64,000 nucleotides of DNA, taken from positions 1-64,000 of the forward strand of contig JAXHVA010000007.1 of NCBI GenBank assembly GCA_034189035.1, given 5' to 3'. The position numbers were made by a program, and so were the translations under genes. The notes below the pieces were generated by a model. The model was not told where the DNA came from, ran no database searches, and saw only the letters and a list, made by a program, of their open reading frames with translations. Position 1 is the stretch's first letter. Every line of letters starts with the position of its first letter. This DNA comes from JAUXFK01 sp034189035 (GTDB lineage Bacteria > Desulfobacterota > UBA8473). This document shows, piece by piece, positions 51,305-60,394 of the stretch.

Positions 51305-52508
51305 ACTTTACATATTAGGTATTGATGCAAAGGAGCTCAATGAGGGCATAAAAGAGGTCATCTCTCTTTGTGATATAGTCATCGGCTCAAATGAACAGCG
51401 CGATAGAATCCTCAAGGAAGGATGGGAAATAAAGGATTTTTTTCCAATATCCCCACTTAATGATGCATTGGATTATATAAAAAGGAACCGATTGAAAAAG
51501 GGGATTGTCGTCCTTGCAAGTGGTGATCCGTTGTTCTTTGGTGTAGGCAGAAGGCTTCTTAATGAGATTGGAAAGAGGAATATAGAGATTATCCCCGCGA
51601 TATCGAGTATGCAGTTTGCCTTTTCCAGAATAAAAGAACCCTGGGATGACGTTTTCTTTATCAGTGTTCACGGAAGAGATATCAAGGAGCTTGTGACAGA
51701 TATCCACAACCATGAAAGGGTCTGTATATTCACAGACAGCAAGAATACACCGGCCAGGATTGCAAAGATGCTTATTGAAGCAGGGTTTGATTGCAGGGCA
51801 TTTGTTTGCGAGAATATAGGAATGGAAGAAGAGAATATTACCGAAGCAGACCTGGACGTCATATCGAAGGAGGTTTTTTCAGATCTGAATTTAATGATCT
51901 TGTTAAATTTGCGAAGTGTAAGTATTCCTTCATATATCTTCGGGCTTTCAGAATCTGATTTAATACATACCCGGGGTCTCATAACCAAAGATGAGGTGAG
52001 GGCAGTAACCTTACATAAACTCCGTATACCTGAGAAAGGCGTCGTATGGGACATTGGTTCTGGTAGCGGTTCTATAGCCATAGAGACTGCGAGGGTAAGC
52101 CCAAAAGCAATGGTATATGCAATTGAGAAAGAGGGGGAGGCGGTCTGTCATATCTTTGAAAACAAAAGACGGTTTTTTACACATAACCTCGAGATTGTCT
52201 ACGGAGAGGCCCCGGATGCGTTGTCGAATCTGCCGAATCCGGACAGGGTCTTCATTGGCGGAAGTGCAGGAAGATTAGAAGGGATTATGACAAGGGTCTC
52301 AGAAAGCCTGAATGCGGGTGGCAGGATTGTGATCAATGCAACAACCATCGAAACCCTGACAATGGGGAAAAAACTTCTTGATACAGAAGGGTTTTCAGTT
52401 GAGATCACGGAGGTCTCTATAGCCAGAACAAAGAGGTTGAAAGGGATGAACCACCTTTCAGCGCTTAATCCGGTATTTATTCTTATGGGGAGGAAAGATG
52501 AAGGGTAG
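51297..52508 (+). CDS. cbiET: CbiE-CbiT fusion (cobalt-precorrin C5- and C15-methyltransferase/decarboxylase)
   Basis: A two-domain protein of about 403 residues. The N-terminal half (about 1-205) is a tetrapyrrole methylase of the CbiE type (LYILGIDAKEL, GSNEQRD, VVLASGDPLFFGVGRRLL), which methylates C5. The C-terminal half (about 215-400) is a class I methyltransferase of the CbiT type (DEVRAVTLHKLRIPEKGVVWDIGSGSGSIAIE, PDRVFIGGSAGRLEG), which methylates C15 and decarboxylates the C12 acetate. The fusion parallels aerobic CobL. GTG 51297 follows AGGAGG by 12 nt; a longer TTG-initiated form at 51264 is possible but adds an atypical basic leader. Confidence 0.92.
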   Translation: MDKLYILGIDAKELNEGIKEVISLCDIVIGSNEQRDRILKEGWEIKDFFPISPLNDALDYIKRNRLKKGIVVLASGDPLFFGVGRRLLNEIGKRNIEIIPAISSMQFAFSRIKEPWDDVFFISVHGRDIKELVTDIHNHERVCIFTDSKNTPARIAKMLIEAGFDCRAFVCENIGMEEENITEADLDVISKEVFSDLNLMILLNLRSVSIPSYIFGLSESDLIHTRGLITKDEVRAVTLHKLRIPEKGVVWDIGSGSGSIAIETARVSPKAMVYAIEKEGEAVCHIFENKRRFFTHNLEIVYGEAPDALSNLPNPDRVFIGGSAGRLEGIMTRVSESLNAGGRIVINATTIETLTMGKKLLDTEGFSVEITEVSIARTKRLKGMNHLSALNPVFILMGRKDEG

Positions 52509-53244
52509 GGTGACGATTGTAGGTGCGGGCCCTGGTGATCCAGAACTTTTGACGGTCAAGGGCAGAAGAGTTCTCAATGAAGCGGATGTGATTATTTACG
52601 CTGGCAGTCTCGTTAATCCTGCCCTTGTGAACGGATTGAACGCAGAGACTTTCGATTCTGCAAAGCTCAATCTCGATGAGATCGTGGAATTAATGAGGGA
52701 AAAAATAGAGAAAGGCAAACAAGTCGTGCGTTTACATTCGGGAGATCCGAGCATATACGGTGCGATTAAAGAACAGATGGTGAGGCTCGACAATCTTGGT
52801 ATCCCCTATGAGATTATCCCTGGGGTGAGTTCTGCTGTGGCAACAGCTGCAGCACTTAAAGAGGAGTTTACTCTGCCTGAGGTAACCCAGACCTTGATAA
52901 TCACGAGACTCGGTGGTCGAACCCCGGTACCGGAAAAGGAGGCGTTGAGGAGGTTATCCGAGATAAGGGCAACCACACTCATATTCCTTAGTGTGCATGA
53001 GATAGAAAAAGTAGTTTCTGAGCTCCTTAACGGATATGCGGAGGATACACCTGTGGCAGTGGTTGAACGGGTAACGTGGCCGCAGCAGAGGATTATAAGG
53101 GGAACACTGAAGGACATAGCACAAAAGGTAAGAGATGCCGGCATAGATAAGACCGCTATAATCGCTGTAGGTGATTTTATGCGGGGCGTAAACAGGGAAT
53201 CACGGCTCTATGATAAAGGATTCAGCCATGGATACAGAGAGTAA
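52498..53244 (+). CDS. cbiF: Cobalt-precorrin-4 C11-methyltransferase (CbiF)
   Basis: A 248-residue tetrapyrrole methylase. TIVGAGPGDPELLTVKGRRVLNEADVIIYAGSLV is the CbiF/CobM start (seen here as one continuous block), followed by RLHSGDPSIYGAIKEQM and IIPGVSSAVATAAALKEEFTLPEVTQTLI. The alternative families CbiH and CbiL lack the AGSLVNPAL signature. GGGAGGAAAG precedes the ATG, and the gene overlaps the CbiT end by 11 nt and the CbiG start by 17 nt. Confidence 0.95.
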   Translation: MKGRVTIVGAGPGDPELLTVKGRRVLNEADVIIYAGSLVNPALVNGLNAETFDSAKLNLDEIVELMREKIEKGKQVVRLHSGDPSIYGAIKEQMVRLDNLGIPYEIIPGVSSAVATAAALKEEFTLPEVTQTLIITRLGGRTPVPEKEALRRLSEIRATTLIFLSVHEIEKVVSELLNGYAEDTPVAVVERVTWPQQRIIRGTLKDIAQKVRDAGIDKTAIIAVGDFMRGVNRESRLYDKGFSHGYRE

Positions 53245-54292
53245 TTCAAAATTTGGATACATTCACCGAAGATCAAAAATACAGGAAGCTGGTATTGCTG
53301 TTATATGTCTTAGGGAAGCTGGTCTTGATCTGGCTGAAAGACTCTCTGGATTTCTGCCCGGTGTAAAGATATATGCTTACGACTCATCAGATAGAAAAAA
53401 CCCAAACGTGCGGAGATTTTCTTCCTTAACGGTACTGATGGAAAAGATATGGCTTCATTACGATGCCTATGTATTTATTATGGCTGTGGGTATTGTGGTA
53501 AGAGTAATAGCCCCTCTCATAAGGGATAAGAAGATAGACCCCGCTGTAGTAGTCATTGATGAAAAGGCCGCGTTTGTCATAAGCCTCTTAAGCGGGCATA
53601 TTGGGGGAGCGAACAGATTAACTTCAAAGATAGCGGGGTTTCTCAAAGCTCATGCAGTAATAACCACTGGATCGGATGTGAATGAAAAGACCGCCCTTGA
53701 CATATGGGCATTGGAGAGAGATCTCTATGTGGAAGACTGGGAGAAATTGAAGAGACTGAGTGCCCGTATCGTAAATGGAGAAAATGTAAGTGCATTCGTA
53801 GATAGCCTCGTCTACGAACTGCCAAAGGAATTGACGAGGGTCTCCTCTCCAAAGGATGCTTTGCTTATTATAACAAACAGGGTAATGCCTTACGAAGCAT
53901 TGTATCTCAGGCCGAGGAACCTGGTGCTTGGCATCGGATGCAATAAGGGCACTGAAGAAAAAGAGATAGTGGATGTCATAGAAAGCGTTTTCAGTACGAA
54001 TAGGTTTTCTTTACATTCCATAAGAAATTTAGCTACTATTGACCTAAAAAAAACAGAAAAGGGGCTAATCTCTTTTGCAAAGAGACACGGATTTCTAATC
54101 GACTTTTTTCCTAAGGAGAAACTCAATAGGGTGAGGAACGTAAAGAGTTCCGAGGCTTCTATTAAGGCCACAGGCGCCAGGGCAGTAGCAGAACCATCTG
54201 CCATTTTGTCGGCTCGTTCTGCTCTTGTTATCGAAAAACAGAAAAGGGGGAATGTAACATTAGCAGTGGCAAACTCTACATTGTTGGGATAG
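53228..54292 (+). CDS. cbiG: Cobalt-precorrin-5A hydrolase (CbiG)
   Basis: CbiG opens the delta-lactone of cobalt-precorrin-5A and releases the C20 fragment as acetaldehyde. The protein of about 354 residues has the N-terminal domain (LREAGLDLAERLSGFLPG), the central IMAVGIVVRVIAPLIRDKKIDPAVVVIDEKAAFVISLLSGHIGGANRLT block (consecutive motifs) and the C-terminal domain (LVLGIGCNKGTEEKEI, then SSEASIKATGARAVAEPSAILSA). AAAGGA lies 8 nt before ATG 53228; ATG 53210 is an alternative inside cbiF. It ends inside the 5' part of cbiH. Confidence 0.93.
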   Translation: MDTESNSKFGYIHRRSKIQEAGIAVICLREAGLDLAERLSGFLPGVKIYAYDSSDRKNPNVRRFSSLTVLMEKIWLHYDAYVFIMAVGIVVRVIAPLIRDKKIDPAVVVIDEKAAFVISLLSGHIGGANRLTSKIAGFLKAHAVITTGSDVNEKTALDIWALERDLYVEDWEKLKRLSARIVNGENVSAFVDSLVYELPKELTRVSSPKDALLIITNRVMPYEALYLRPRNLVLGIGCNKGTEEKEIVDVIESVFSTNRFSLHSIRNLATIDLKKTEKGLISFAKRHGFLIDFFPKEKLNRVRNVKSSEASIKATGARAVAEPSAILSARSALVIEKQKRGNVTLAVANSTLLG

Positions 54293-55077
54293 GTCCTGGG
54301 GGTATGGATCACCTTACGCCCAGGGCAAGGGCTGCAATTGACTCGTCAGGGGTAGTCGTGGGGTATAAAACCTACCTTGACCTAGTCAGACCACTTCTTG
54401 TGGGAAAGGAGGTTATCTCTTCAGGGATGATGCAGGAAAAACACAGGTGTACCAAGGCTGTAGAGGTTGCCTCTGCAGGCAGTTATGTGTCGATTGTAAG
54501 CGGTGGGGATCCAGGAATCTACGGCATGGCCGGCTTGGTCTTTGAAATTCTTTCATTGCGAAGTGGATTGCAGCCCTGTATTGAACTTGAAGTTGTTCCA
54601 GGCGTAGCCGCCATCAATGCCAGTGCCTCAAGGCTTGGCGCACCCCTCATGCATGATTTTGCATCGATAAGCCTCAGCGATCTGTTAACCCCGTGGGAGG
54701 TTATCGCAAAGAGACTTGAGGCAGCGTCATCCGCCGATTTTGTCATCGTGCTTTACAATCCGAAAAGCAAGGGGAGGACACAACAGATTGCAAGGGCGAG
54801 GGATACAGTCCTCAAATACAGAGACGGAAACACCCCGGTGGGGATCGTCAGGAATGCTGCAAGGGATGATGAGACCATAACGATCACCACGTTAAATAAG
54901 ATGCTCCAAAGCCTTATTGACATGCAAAGTACGGTAATAATAGGAAATACACAGACCTTTCAATGGGGGAATTTTATGATTACGCCAAGGGGATATATGG
55001 TCAGGGATCAAAAAAGAGAAACTCTTGAATTGAGAGATGAGGGGGGTGATTTGACTGAGGTGAAAGATGGTATCTAG
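54259..55077 (+). CDS. cbiH: Cobalt-precorrin-3 C17-methyltransferase (CbiH), probably started at ATT
   Basis: CbiH methylates C17 and contracts the ring. The first ATG in frame (54304) would give 257 residues and remove the SAM-binding N-terminus. The frame continues upstream through LYIVGIGPGGMDHLTPRARAAI, which is the standard family start, with no ATG, GTG or TTG available. ATT at 54259 lies 8 nt after AAGGGGG and would yield 272 residues (SSGKLYIVG...). Further motifs are VSIVSGGDPGIYGMAGLVFEIL, VVPGVAAINASASRLGAPLMHDFASISLSDLLTPWE (as blocks) and LYNPKSKGR. It overlaps cbiG by 34 nt in another frame. The enzyme call is firm; the rare start is inferred. Confidence 0.88.
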   Translation: MSSGKLYIVGIGPGGMDHLTPRARAAIDSSGVVVGYKTYLDLVRPLLVGKEVISSGMMQEKHRCTKAVEVASAGSYVSIVSGGDPGIYGMAGLVFEILSLRSGLQPCIELEVVPGVAAINASASRLGAPLMHDFASISLSDLLTPWEVIAKRLEAASSADFVIVLYNPKSKGRTQQIARARDTVLKYRDGNTPVGIVRNAARDDETITITTLNKMLQSLIDMQSTVIIGNTQTFQWGNFMITPRGYMVRDQKRETLELRDEGGDLTEVKDGI

Positions 55078-56440
55078 GGCTCTTGTCATAGCAGGAACTC
55101 ACAGCGGTTCGGGAAAGACTACAGTGAGTATCGGCCTTATGGCCGCTCTCAAAAGGCAGGGGCATATTGTACAACCGTTTAAGATCGGCCCGGATTACAT
55201 AGATCCCGGCTTTCACATGAGGGCATGTGGGATGCCTTCTTATAATCTCGATACATGGATGATGGGAGACCAAGGTGTAAGAGAAACCTTCTTCAATAAA
55301 AGCAGATCTGCAGATATCGCCCTTATAGAGGGGGTAATGGGGCTCTTTGACGGTCGAAACGATTCAAGGGCAACATCGAGCACAGCCCATGTTGCGATGC
55401 TCTTGGATCTTCCTATAATCCTTATCGTCGATGGGAGTTCAATGGCCCAGAGTGCCGGAGCAATCGTTTACGGTTTTGAGAACTATATGCAAGGGGTGCA
55501 GATCGCGGGTGTTATCTTTAACAACGTTGCAGGGGAAACCCATTACAGAATGCTAAGAGAAGCGGTAAAAAAAAGATGTAAGGCAGAAGTACTCGGTTAT
55601 ATACCAAGAGATCACGGAATCTCAATACCTGAACGTCATCTCGGTCTCGTCTCGTTTTGGGAGGAGAAAGGCCTTTCAGAGATCCTGGAAAAGCTTGCAG
55701 AGCTCATCAGCAGGCATATCGATATCGAACGGCTTGTATATGATGGTGTAAGAGAAGAAGACCAATTAATACAGGATTCTTCATATTCTGCTGTTTGCAC
55801 GTGTGCAAATCCTCAAGTCCGTATTGCAGTTGCCTTTGATGATGCTTTCTGGTTTTATTATCAGGAAAACCTTGATATACTCAGAGACGCTGGAGCAGAA
55901 CTTGTCTTTTTTAGCCCTCTTAAAGATGAAGAGCTTCCCCCCCATACAGTGGGTATATATCTTGGCGGTGGCTATCCGGAACTTTATGCCAGCAGACTCT
56001 CTGAAAATAAGGCCATGTGTGAGGCCATCTGGAGATGGGCAATTAAGGGAGGAGCAATCTATGCCGAATGTGGCGGTTTTATGTATCTGACAGAAGGGAT
56101 ATATGATCTGAATGGAAATTATTATACGATGGCAGGGGTGTACAAAACGAAGACTAAAATAGCCGGATCGCGTCTCAGACTGGGGTATAAAGAAGTCGAA
56201 TTCCTCGATAGAACGATCCTTGGAAAGAAGGGTGACCGGGTAAGGGGCCATGAATTTCACTACTCAGAACTTCTATCGCCTCCTGAAAATGTCACGAAAG
56301 TATACAGCGTAGATTCAAAAAACGAAGGGTATAGAGTGAAGAACAGCCTCTCAAGCTATATCCATATACATTTTAAGAGCAACGATCGTATCGGTGAAAG
56401 TTTTCTGACATTTTGCAAGGAACAAAGCCGAAGTTTATGA
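55067..56440 (+). CDS. cbiA: Cobyrinic acid a,c-diamide synthase (CbiA)
   Basis: The 457-residue glutamine-dependent enzyme amidates the a- and c-acetates of cobyrinic acid. The N-terminal ATPase domain has AGTHSGSGKTTVSIGL and FKIGPDYIDPGFH, then EGVMGLFDGR and VDGSSMAQSAGAIVYGF. The C-terminal amidotransferase-like domain contains IYLGGGYPELYA, Cys335 in YAECGGFMYL, and GHEFHYSEL. GAGGTGA precedes the ATG, and the gene overlaps cbiH by 11 nt. It is the last gene before a palindromic element, which may end or process the long transcript from riboswitch 3. Confidence 0.95.
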   Translation: MVSRALVIAGTHSGSGKTTVSIGLMAALKRQGHIVQPFKIGPDYIDPGFHMRACGMPSYNLDTWMMGDQGVRETFFNKSRSADIALIEGVMGLFDGRNDSRATSSTAHVAMLLDLPIILIVDGSSMAQSAGAIVYGFENYMQGVQIAGVIFNNVAGETHYRMLREAVKKRCKAEVLGYIPRDHGISIPERHLGLVSFWEEKGLSEILEKLAELISRHIDIERLVYDGVREEDQLIQDSSYSAVCTCANPQVRIAVAFDDAFWFYYQENLDILRDAGAELVFFSPLKDEELPPHTVGIYLGGGYPELYASRLSENKAMCEAIWRWAIKGGAIYAECGGFMYLTEGIYDLNGNYYTMAGVYKTKTKIAGSRLRLGYKEVEFLDRTILGKKGDRVRGHEFHYSELLSPPENVTKVYSVDSKNEGYRVKNSLSSYIHIHFKSNDRIGESFLTFCKEQSRSL

Positions 56441-56497
56441 TGCCTTATTCCCTAAGCCGGATAATCTGGAGCCAAAAAGGCTTTAACAAGTTGCAAC

Positions 56498-56752
56498 AGT
56501 TTAGCTTTTTAAAAAGAGTGGCTTCAGCAACAATCAAATTTTAATCCGTGTAAAACTCGCATCCAAGTGAGCGTAAAGAAAGAACAGTATATAGCCATTC
56601 AATTCAGTAGCTCCATTATTAATTATCAGACATTAAATGTGAGGTTATCCCCTGTTTTTTCTTAACGCACATTAAGGCACTCAGGCAATACACGCATTAA
56701 AATTTGACCGTCGTTGAAGCTTGATCATGGTTTACTATTTCATAAAGTTAAA
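56498..56752. mobile_element. MITE-like palindrome, copy B
   Basis: Long inverted repeat. GCTTCAGCAACAATCAAATT at 56521 pairs with the arm ending GTTGAAGC at 56720, and GAGCG(T)AAAGAAAGAACAG pairs with CTGTTTTTTCTTAACGC. The central stretch (ATTCAGTAGCTCCATTA, then AAATGTGAGG) matches copy C, as do about 25-30 bp of outer flank on each side (TTTAG..TTTAAA and CTATTTCATA). The 437-bp interval 56441-56877 contains no gene besides this element. Confidence 0.65.
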
Positions 56753-56877
56753 TTCACAAAAAAAAGTAGCAACGCCTTTATAAACAAAAGGTTTTTCGGA
56801 CATAACAAAATATTTCTTTCCATTTTTGCAAGAATTTTACAACTGCGGACCTGAGGAAAACGAGAGAGGACATTCGT

Positions 56878-57537
56878 ATGAACAAAGGAACAGAGATTGA
56901 GAAAAGAAGCTTTGAGATTATTGCTGAAAAGATGAGAGGAAGAGAATTTGAAGAATCTCAGCGAGCAATTGTAATGCGGGTTATCCATGCAACCGGGGAC
57001 TTTGATTTTGAGGACAACCTCAAATTCCACCCCAGAGCCATAGAGGCAGGTATAATGGCCTTAAAGAGTGGAAAGGATATACTCGTTGATGTGAATATGG
57101 TCGCTGCCGGAATAAACAGGCAACTCCTTGCGCGATTTGGAGGAGATATCATATCCAAAATTGCTGAAGTTGGAAATGAGGCGGTCAAAGAGAGAAAGAC
57201 AAGGGCTGAGGTGGCTATTCAAAGAGCAATGAATCAAAACGTAGGTATTGTCGCAATCGGCAATGCACCCACTGCTCTTTTTAAGGCGATCGAGCTTATT
57301 GATAAAGGAGGGCATAAACCCTGTCTTGTAATAGGTGTACCTGTTGGTTTTGTAAACGCAGAGGAATCAAAGGAGGCGCTATCAAAGAAATCCTATCCAT
57401 TCATAACGAGTCTTGGCAGAAAAGGCGGCAGTCATGTTGCGGTTGCCATTGTAAACGGAATACTCAGACTCGCTGTGGGTTACGAATTCGACTTTCAATA
57501 TGGACACACGAATCAAGATCCTTATCAACACGTTTAA
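56878..57537 (+). CDS. cbiC: Cobalt-precorrin-8 methylmutase (CbiC)
   Basis: The 219-residue CbiC moves the C11 methyl to C12, giving cobyrinate. The catalytic histidine is His37 in MRVIHATGDFDF. KSGKDILVDVNMVAAGI, AEVAIQRAM, VAIGNAPTALFKAIELI and GVPVGFVNAEESKEAL are the family blocks, followed by GRKGGSHVAVAIVNGIL. Start ATG 56878 has a purine-rich GAGAGAGG upstream. It begins the second sub-operon (cbiC-cbiB-cobD-cobU), 125 nt after the palindrome. Confidence 0.95.
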   Translation: MNKGTEIEKRSFEIIAEKMRGREFEESQRAIVMRVIHATGDFDFEDNLKFHPRAIEAGIMALKSGKDILVDVNMVAAGINRQLLARFGGDIISKIAEVGNEAVKERKTRAEVAIQRAMNQNVGIVAIGNAPTALFKAIELIDKGGHKPCLVIGVPVGFVNAEESKEALSKKSYPFITSLGRKGGSHVAVAIVNGILRLAVGYEFDFQYGHTNQDPYQHV

Positions 57538-57553
57538 CCAGATCAGAATATAA

Positions 57554-58504
57554 ATGACACCAACTGTTTTCTTTTGTGCATTTATCGTCGATATGATATT
57601 TGGGGACCCACATTGGTTTCCCCATCCTATAGTCATGATCGGTCAGTTTATAAATTTTTCAGAGGGTATTATTCGTCGTAGCGCAAAGATTATAAATGAG
57701 AGGACCGGGGGGATCATCTTATGGTTCGTTACGGTTTTTTTCACGTATTTGATAGCCTGGGGGTTGATCAAATCTTCACTTTTCATAAGTCCCCTGTTCA
57801 GCATGATTGTAATGGTCTTACTTGGCTCATTGACCCTTGCACTAAGATCGCTTTTTGAAGAGAGCAAAATGGTCCTCAGTGTCCTGAATTCAGGTAATAT
57901 TGAAGAGGCCAGGATTCGCCTCTCCATGATCGTGAGCAGGGATACACAAGATCTGAGCGAGCAGGAAATATATCGAGCAATTATTGAGACAGTATCAGAG
58001 AATCTGTCGGACGGCATCATTGCACCCATGTTTTATTTGGCTTTGGGCGGTGTTCCTTTGGCCATGGTTTACAAGGCAGTAAATACCCTCGATTCAATGG
58101 TGGGATACAAAACACCCAGATATAGAGATATTGGCTGTTTCAGTGCAAAGATGGATGATATATTCAATTGGATACCTTCAAGGATCACTGGCCTGGCTAT
58201 TATAGTATCCGCTTTTTTCTTGAGACTCAACTGGAAGGATTCTTGGAGAGTTATGCGAAGAGACGGCAGAAACCACAAAAGTCCGAACAGCGGAATACCA
58301 GAGGCTGCAATGGCCGGTTCACTGGGCATACAGGTTGGCGGTAAAAACAGATACTTTGGGACGATCGTATACAAACCGACGATCGGTGACAGAACAAGAC
58401 AGACGGAGACAAGAGATATAAAAAAGTCATGGGCAGTTATGTTTTTATCTTCTTTGTTGATGGCCCTTGTATGTACGATGGTTCTTTGGATAATAGAGAA
58501 ATGA
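57554..58504 (+). CDS. cbiB: Adenosylcobinamide-phosphate synthase (CbiB)
   Basis: A 316-residue inner-membrane enzyme with about five helices that joins cobyric acid to (R)-1-aminopropan-2-ol phosphate. Family motifs are FIVDMIFGDPHWFPHPIVMIGQFI at the N-terminus, LSMIVSRDTQDLSEQEIYRAIIETVSENLSDGIIAPMFYLALGGVPLAMVYKAVNTLDSMVGYKTPRYRDIG in the middle (as consecutive blocks), and HKSPNSGIPEAAMAGSLGIQVGGKNRYFG. In a remodelling organism this is also the point where imported cobyric acid re-enters the pathway. It overlaps cobD by 4 nt. Confidence 0.95.
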   Translation: MTPTVFFCAFIVDMIFGDPHWFPHPIVMIGQFINFSEGIIRRSAKIINERTGGIILWFVTVFFTYLIAWGLIKSSLFISPLFSMIVMVLLGSLTLALRSLFEESKMVLSVLNSGNIEEARIRLSMIVSRDTQDLSEQEIYRAIIETVSENLSDGIIAPMFYLALGGVPLAMVYKAVNTLDSMVGYKTPRYRDIGCFSAKMDDIFNWIPSRITGLAIIVSAFFLRLNWKDSWRVMRRDGRNHKSPNSGIPEAAMAGSLGIQVGGKNRYFGTIVYKPTIGDRTRQTETRDIKKSWAVMFLSSLLMALVCTMVLWIIEK

Positions 58505-59580
58505 AAAGCAAACATGGCGGAAATATTTTTGAACTTTCAAGAAGATATGGGATTGATGCGGCCAGTATTATTGATTTTAGCGCAAATATCAATCCACTAG
58601 GATACTCATCCCGAGTGCGCAAAGCCTTGATAAGGGAAATTGATTCTATCCTGAATTATCCTGATGTTACTTCATTTGAGCTCGTATCGGGATTATCGCA
58701 GTATCATGGTATTGTTCAGGATAGTATCCTTGTTGGGAATGGTTCCACAGAATTTATCTATTTAATACCTGTGGTATTTAAGCCCAAAAAAGCACTTATC
58801 GTTGTCCCTTCCTTCAGTGAGTATGAAAATGGCCTTAAGATGATCAATTGCGAAGTCTTGTATTTCCAGACAACACCGGAGACTGACTTTTCAATTGATA
58901 TCCCCGCACTGTGTTCTACTCTAGAAGAGGGTTTCGATATTTTATATCTATGCAATCCGGCAAACCCGACCGGGTGTTTAACCGCAACAGATGACATCCG
59001 TAATATCATTACATGTGCCAGAAAAGCCGGAGCAATTGCAGTAATTGATGAGGTCTTCATCGACTTTATCGAAGAAGTGTCTGTCAAAAGAGATGTCCTA
59101 CGATTTGATAACCTGATCGTTATAAGATCCGTTACAAAGTTCTTTGGTATTCCAGGGCTTCGAATCGGCTATATCATCGCCTCTCAACCATACATTGAAA
59201 AGATAAGGCAGAATAGACCTCCATGGTCTGTCAATGCCCTGGGGGAGAAAGCAGCGCTGGAAGCCCTTTCAGATAAAGGCTACATAAAGGATACAAGGGA
59301 ATACGTTAGAGCAGAAAGAGAATTCTTAAGAAATGAACTGGATAAGATTCCCGGATTCAAGACATATAACAGTGCGGCAAACTTTCTCCTTGTTTTCATG
59401 GAAAGCCAAATCGGTATGAACGCAAAAGAACTAGCAGAGCGGTTAGCTCAACATGGTATACTGATTAGAGATTGCAGTAATTTCCAGAGTCTCGGGCATC
59501 ATTACTTTCGGATAGCTGTAAAGAGGCATGAAGAGAATATTGTATTAATAGACAGATTGAAAAAGGCGATCAGATGGTAA
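58501..59580 (+). CDS. cobD: L-threonine-O-3-phosphate decarboxylase (CobD)
   Basis: A PLP-dependent class I/II aminotransferase-fold enzyme of about 359 residues. CobD decarboxylates threonine phosphate to aminopropanol phosphate for CbiB. It begins HGGNIFELSRRYGIDAASIIDFSANINPLG, which is the CobD/CobC start; CNPANPTGCL and the Schiff-base Lys213 in RSVTKFFGIPGLRIGY are clear. I chose ATG 58501 (ATGA overlap with cbiB) over ATG 58429, which lies inside cbiB. No threonine kinase (PduX) gene is seen in the window. Confidence 0.9.
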   Translation: MKSKHGGNIFELSRRYGIDAASIIDFSANINPLGYSSRVRKALIREIDSILNYPDVTSFELVSGLSQYHGIVQDSILVGNGSTEFIYLIPVVFKPKKALIVVPSFSEYENGLKMINCEVLYFQTTPETDFSIDIPALCSTLEEGFDILYLCNPANPTGCLTATDDIRNIITCARKAGAIAVIDEVFIDFIEEVSVKRDVLRFDNLIVIRSVTKFFGIPGLRIGYIIASQPYIEKIRQNRPPWSVNALGEKAALEALSDKGYIKDTREYVRAEREFLRNELDKIPGFKTYNSAANFLLVFMESQIGMNAKELAERLAQHGILIRDCSNFQSLGHHYFRIAVKRHEENIVLIDRLKKAIRW

Positions 59581-60092
59581 TATTTGTGACAGGTGGTGCG
59601 AAAAGCGGTAAAAGTTGTTTCGCCCAGGCACTTGCTGAGGGTTTGAAGGGAAGGAGACTCTTCCTGGCTACGGCAAAGCCCCTGGATGAAGAGATGATGA
59701 TACGGATCGAAAAACATCGCGAAGACAGGGGCGATCGCTGGGACACAAAGGAGGAAGAGGTTTATATTGGAAAGGCAGTCCGATCGTTAATAGATACATA
59801 TGATATAATCCTTGTAGATTGCCTGACAGTTTGGATATCCAACCTCCTTTGTGGATACACAGATCAAGAAGAAAGTATATCAGAGATTATAGAGTATTTC
59901 TTTTTGAGTATAGATGAATTCAAAGGAACAATCATCATCGTATCGAACGAGGTTGGCGCTGGTATAGTCCCAGATAATAGATTGGCAAGGATATATAGAG
60001 ATCAACTCGGTTTACTCAACCAAAGAATGGCCAAAAGGGCAGACCAAGTCTATCTGCTTGTTTCCGGCATACCTGTTAAGATAAAGAGTTAA
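59574..60092 (+). CDS. cobU: Adenosylcobinamide kinase/guanylyltransferase (CobU)
   Basis: The 172-residue bifunctional enzyme phosphorylates adenosylcobinamide and adds GMP to give adenosylcobinamide-GDP. The P-loop GGAKSGKS (7-14), the guanylyl-acceptor region FLATAKPLDEEMMIRIEKHREDR with the His of KHRED, VDCLTVWISNLL, and VSNEVGAGIVPDNRLARIYRDQLG are diagnostic. It overlaps cobD by 7 nt and is the last gene before palindrome C. Confidence 0.95.
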   Translation: MVIFVTGGAKSGKSCFAQALAEGLKGRRLFLATAKPLDEEMMIRIEKHREDRGDRWDTKEEEVYIGKAVRSLIDTYDIILVDCLTVWISNLLCGYTDQEESISEIIEYFFLSIDEFKGTIIIVSNEVGAGIVPDNRLARIYRDQLGLLNQRMAKRADQVYLLVSGIPVKIKS

Positions 60093-60113
60093 GATCATAA
60101 AAAGGGAGGTAAG

Positions 60114-60370
60114 AGTTTAGGTTCTTTAAACGAATGGCTTCAACGACGGTCGGATTTTAATCCATGTAAAACTCGCATCCAAGTGAGCGAAAAAAAGCAC
60201 AGTATACCAATCTTAAATTCAGTAACTCCATTATGGACCTATATCAGATATAAAATGTGAGGGGATCCCCTGTTCTTTTTTGCGCTCACTAAAATGCTCA
60301 AACAACTACACGCATTAAAGTCCGACCGTCGTTGAAGCCTGATGATAAGCCTCTATTTCATAGGGCTAAA
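60114..60370. mobile_element. MITE-like palindrome, copy C
   Basis: The closest relative of copy B. GGCTTCAACGACGGTCGGA (from 60136) pairs with TCCGACCGTCGTTGAAGCC (ending 60339). The outer TTTAG (60116-60120) and CTAAA (60366-60370) also pair. Inner arms carry AAGTGAGCGAAAAAAAGCACAG and CTGTTCTTTTTTGCGCTCACT as consecutive blocks. It occupies almost all of the 302-bp gap between cobU and cobT; no other feature is visible there. Confidence 0.65.
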
Positions 60371-60394
60371 ATGATATAAAGGGAGATGGATGAA

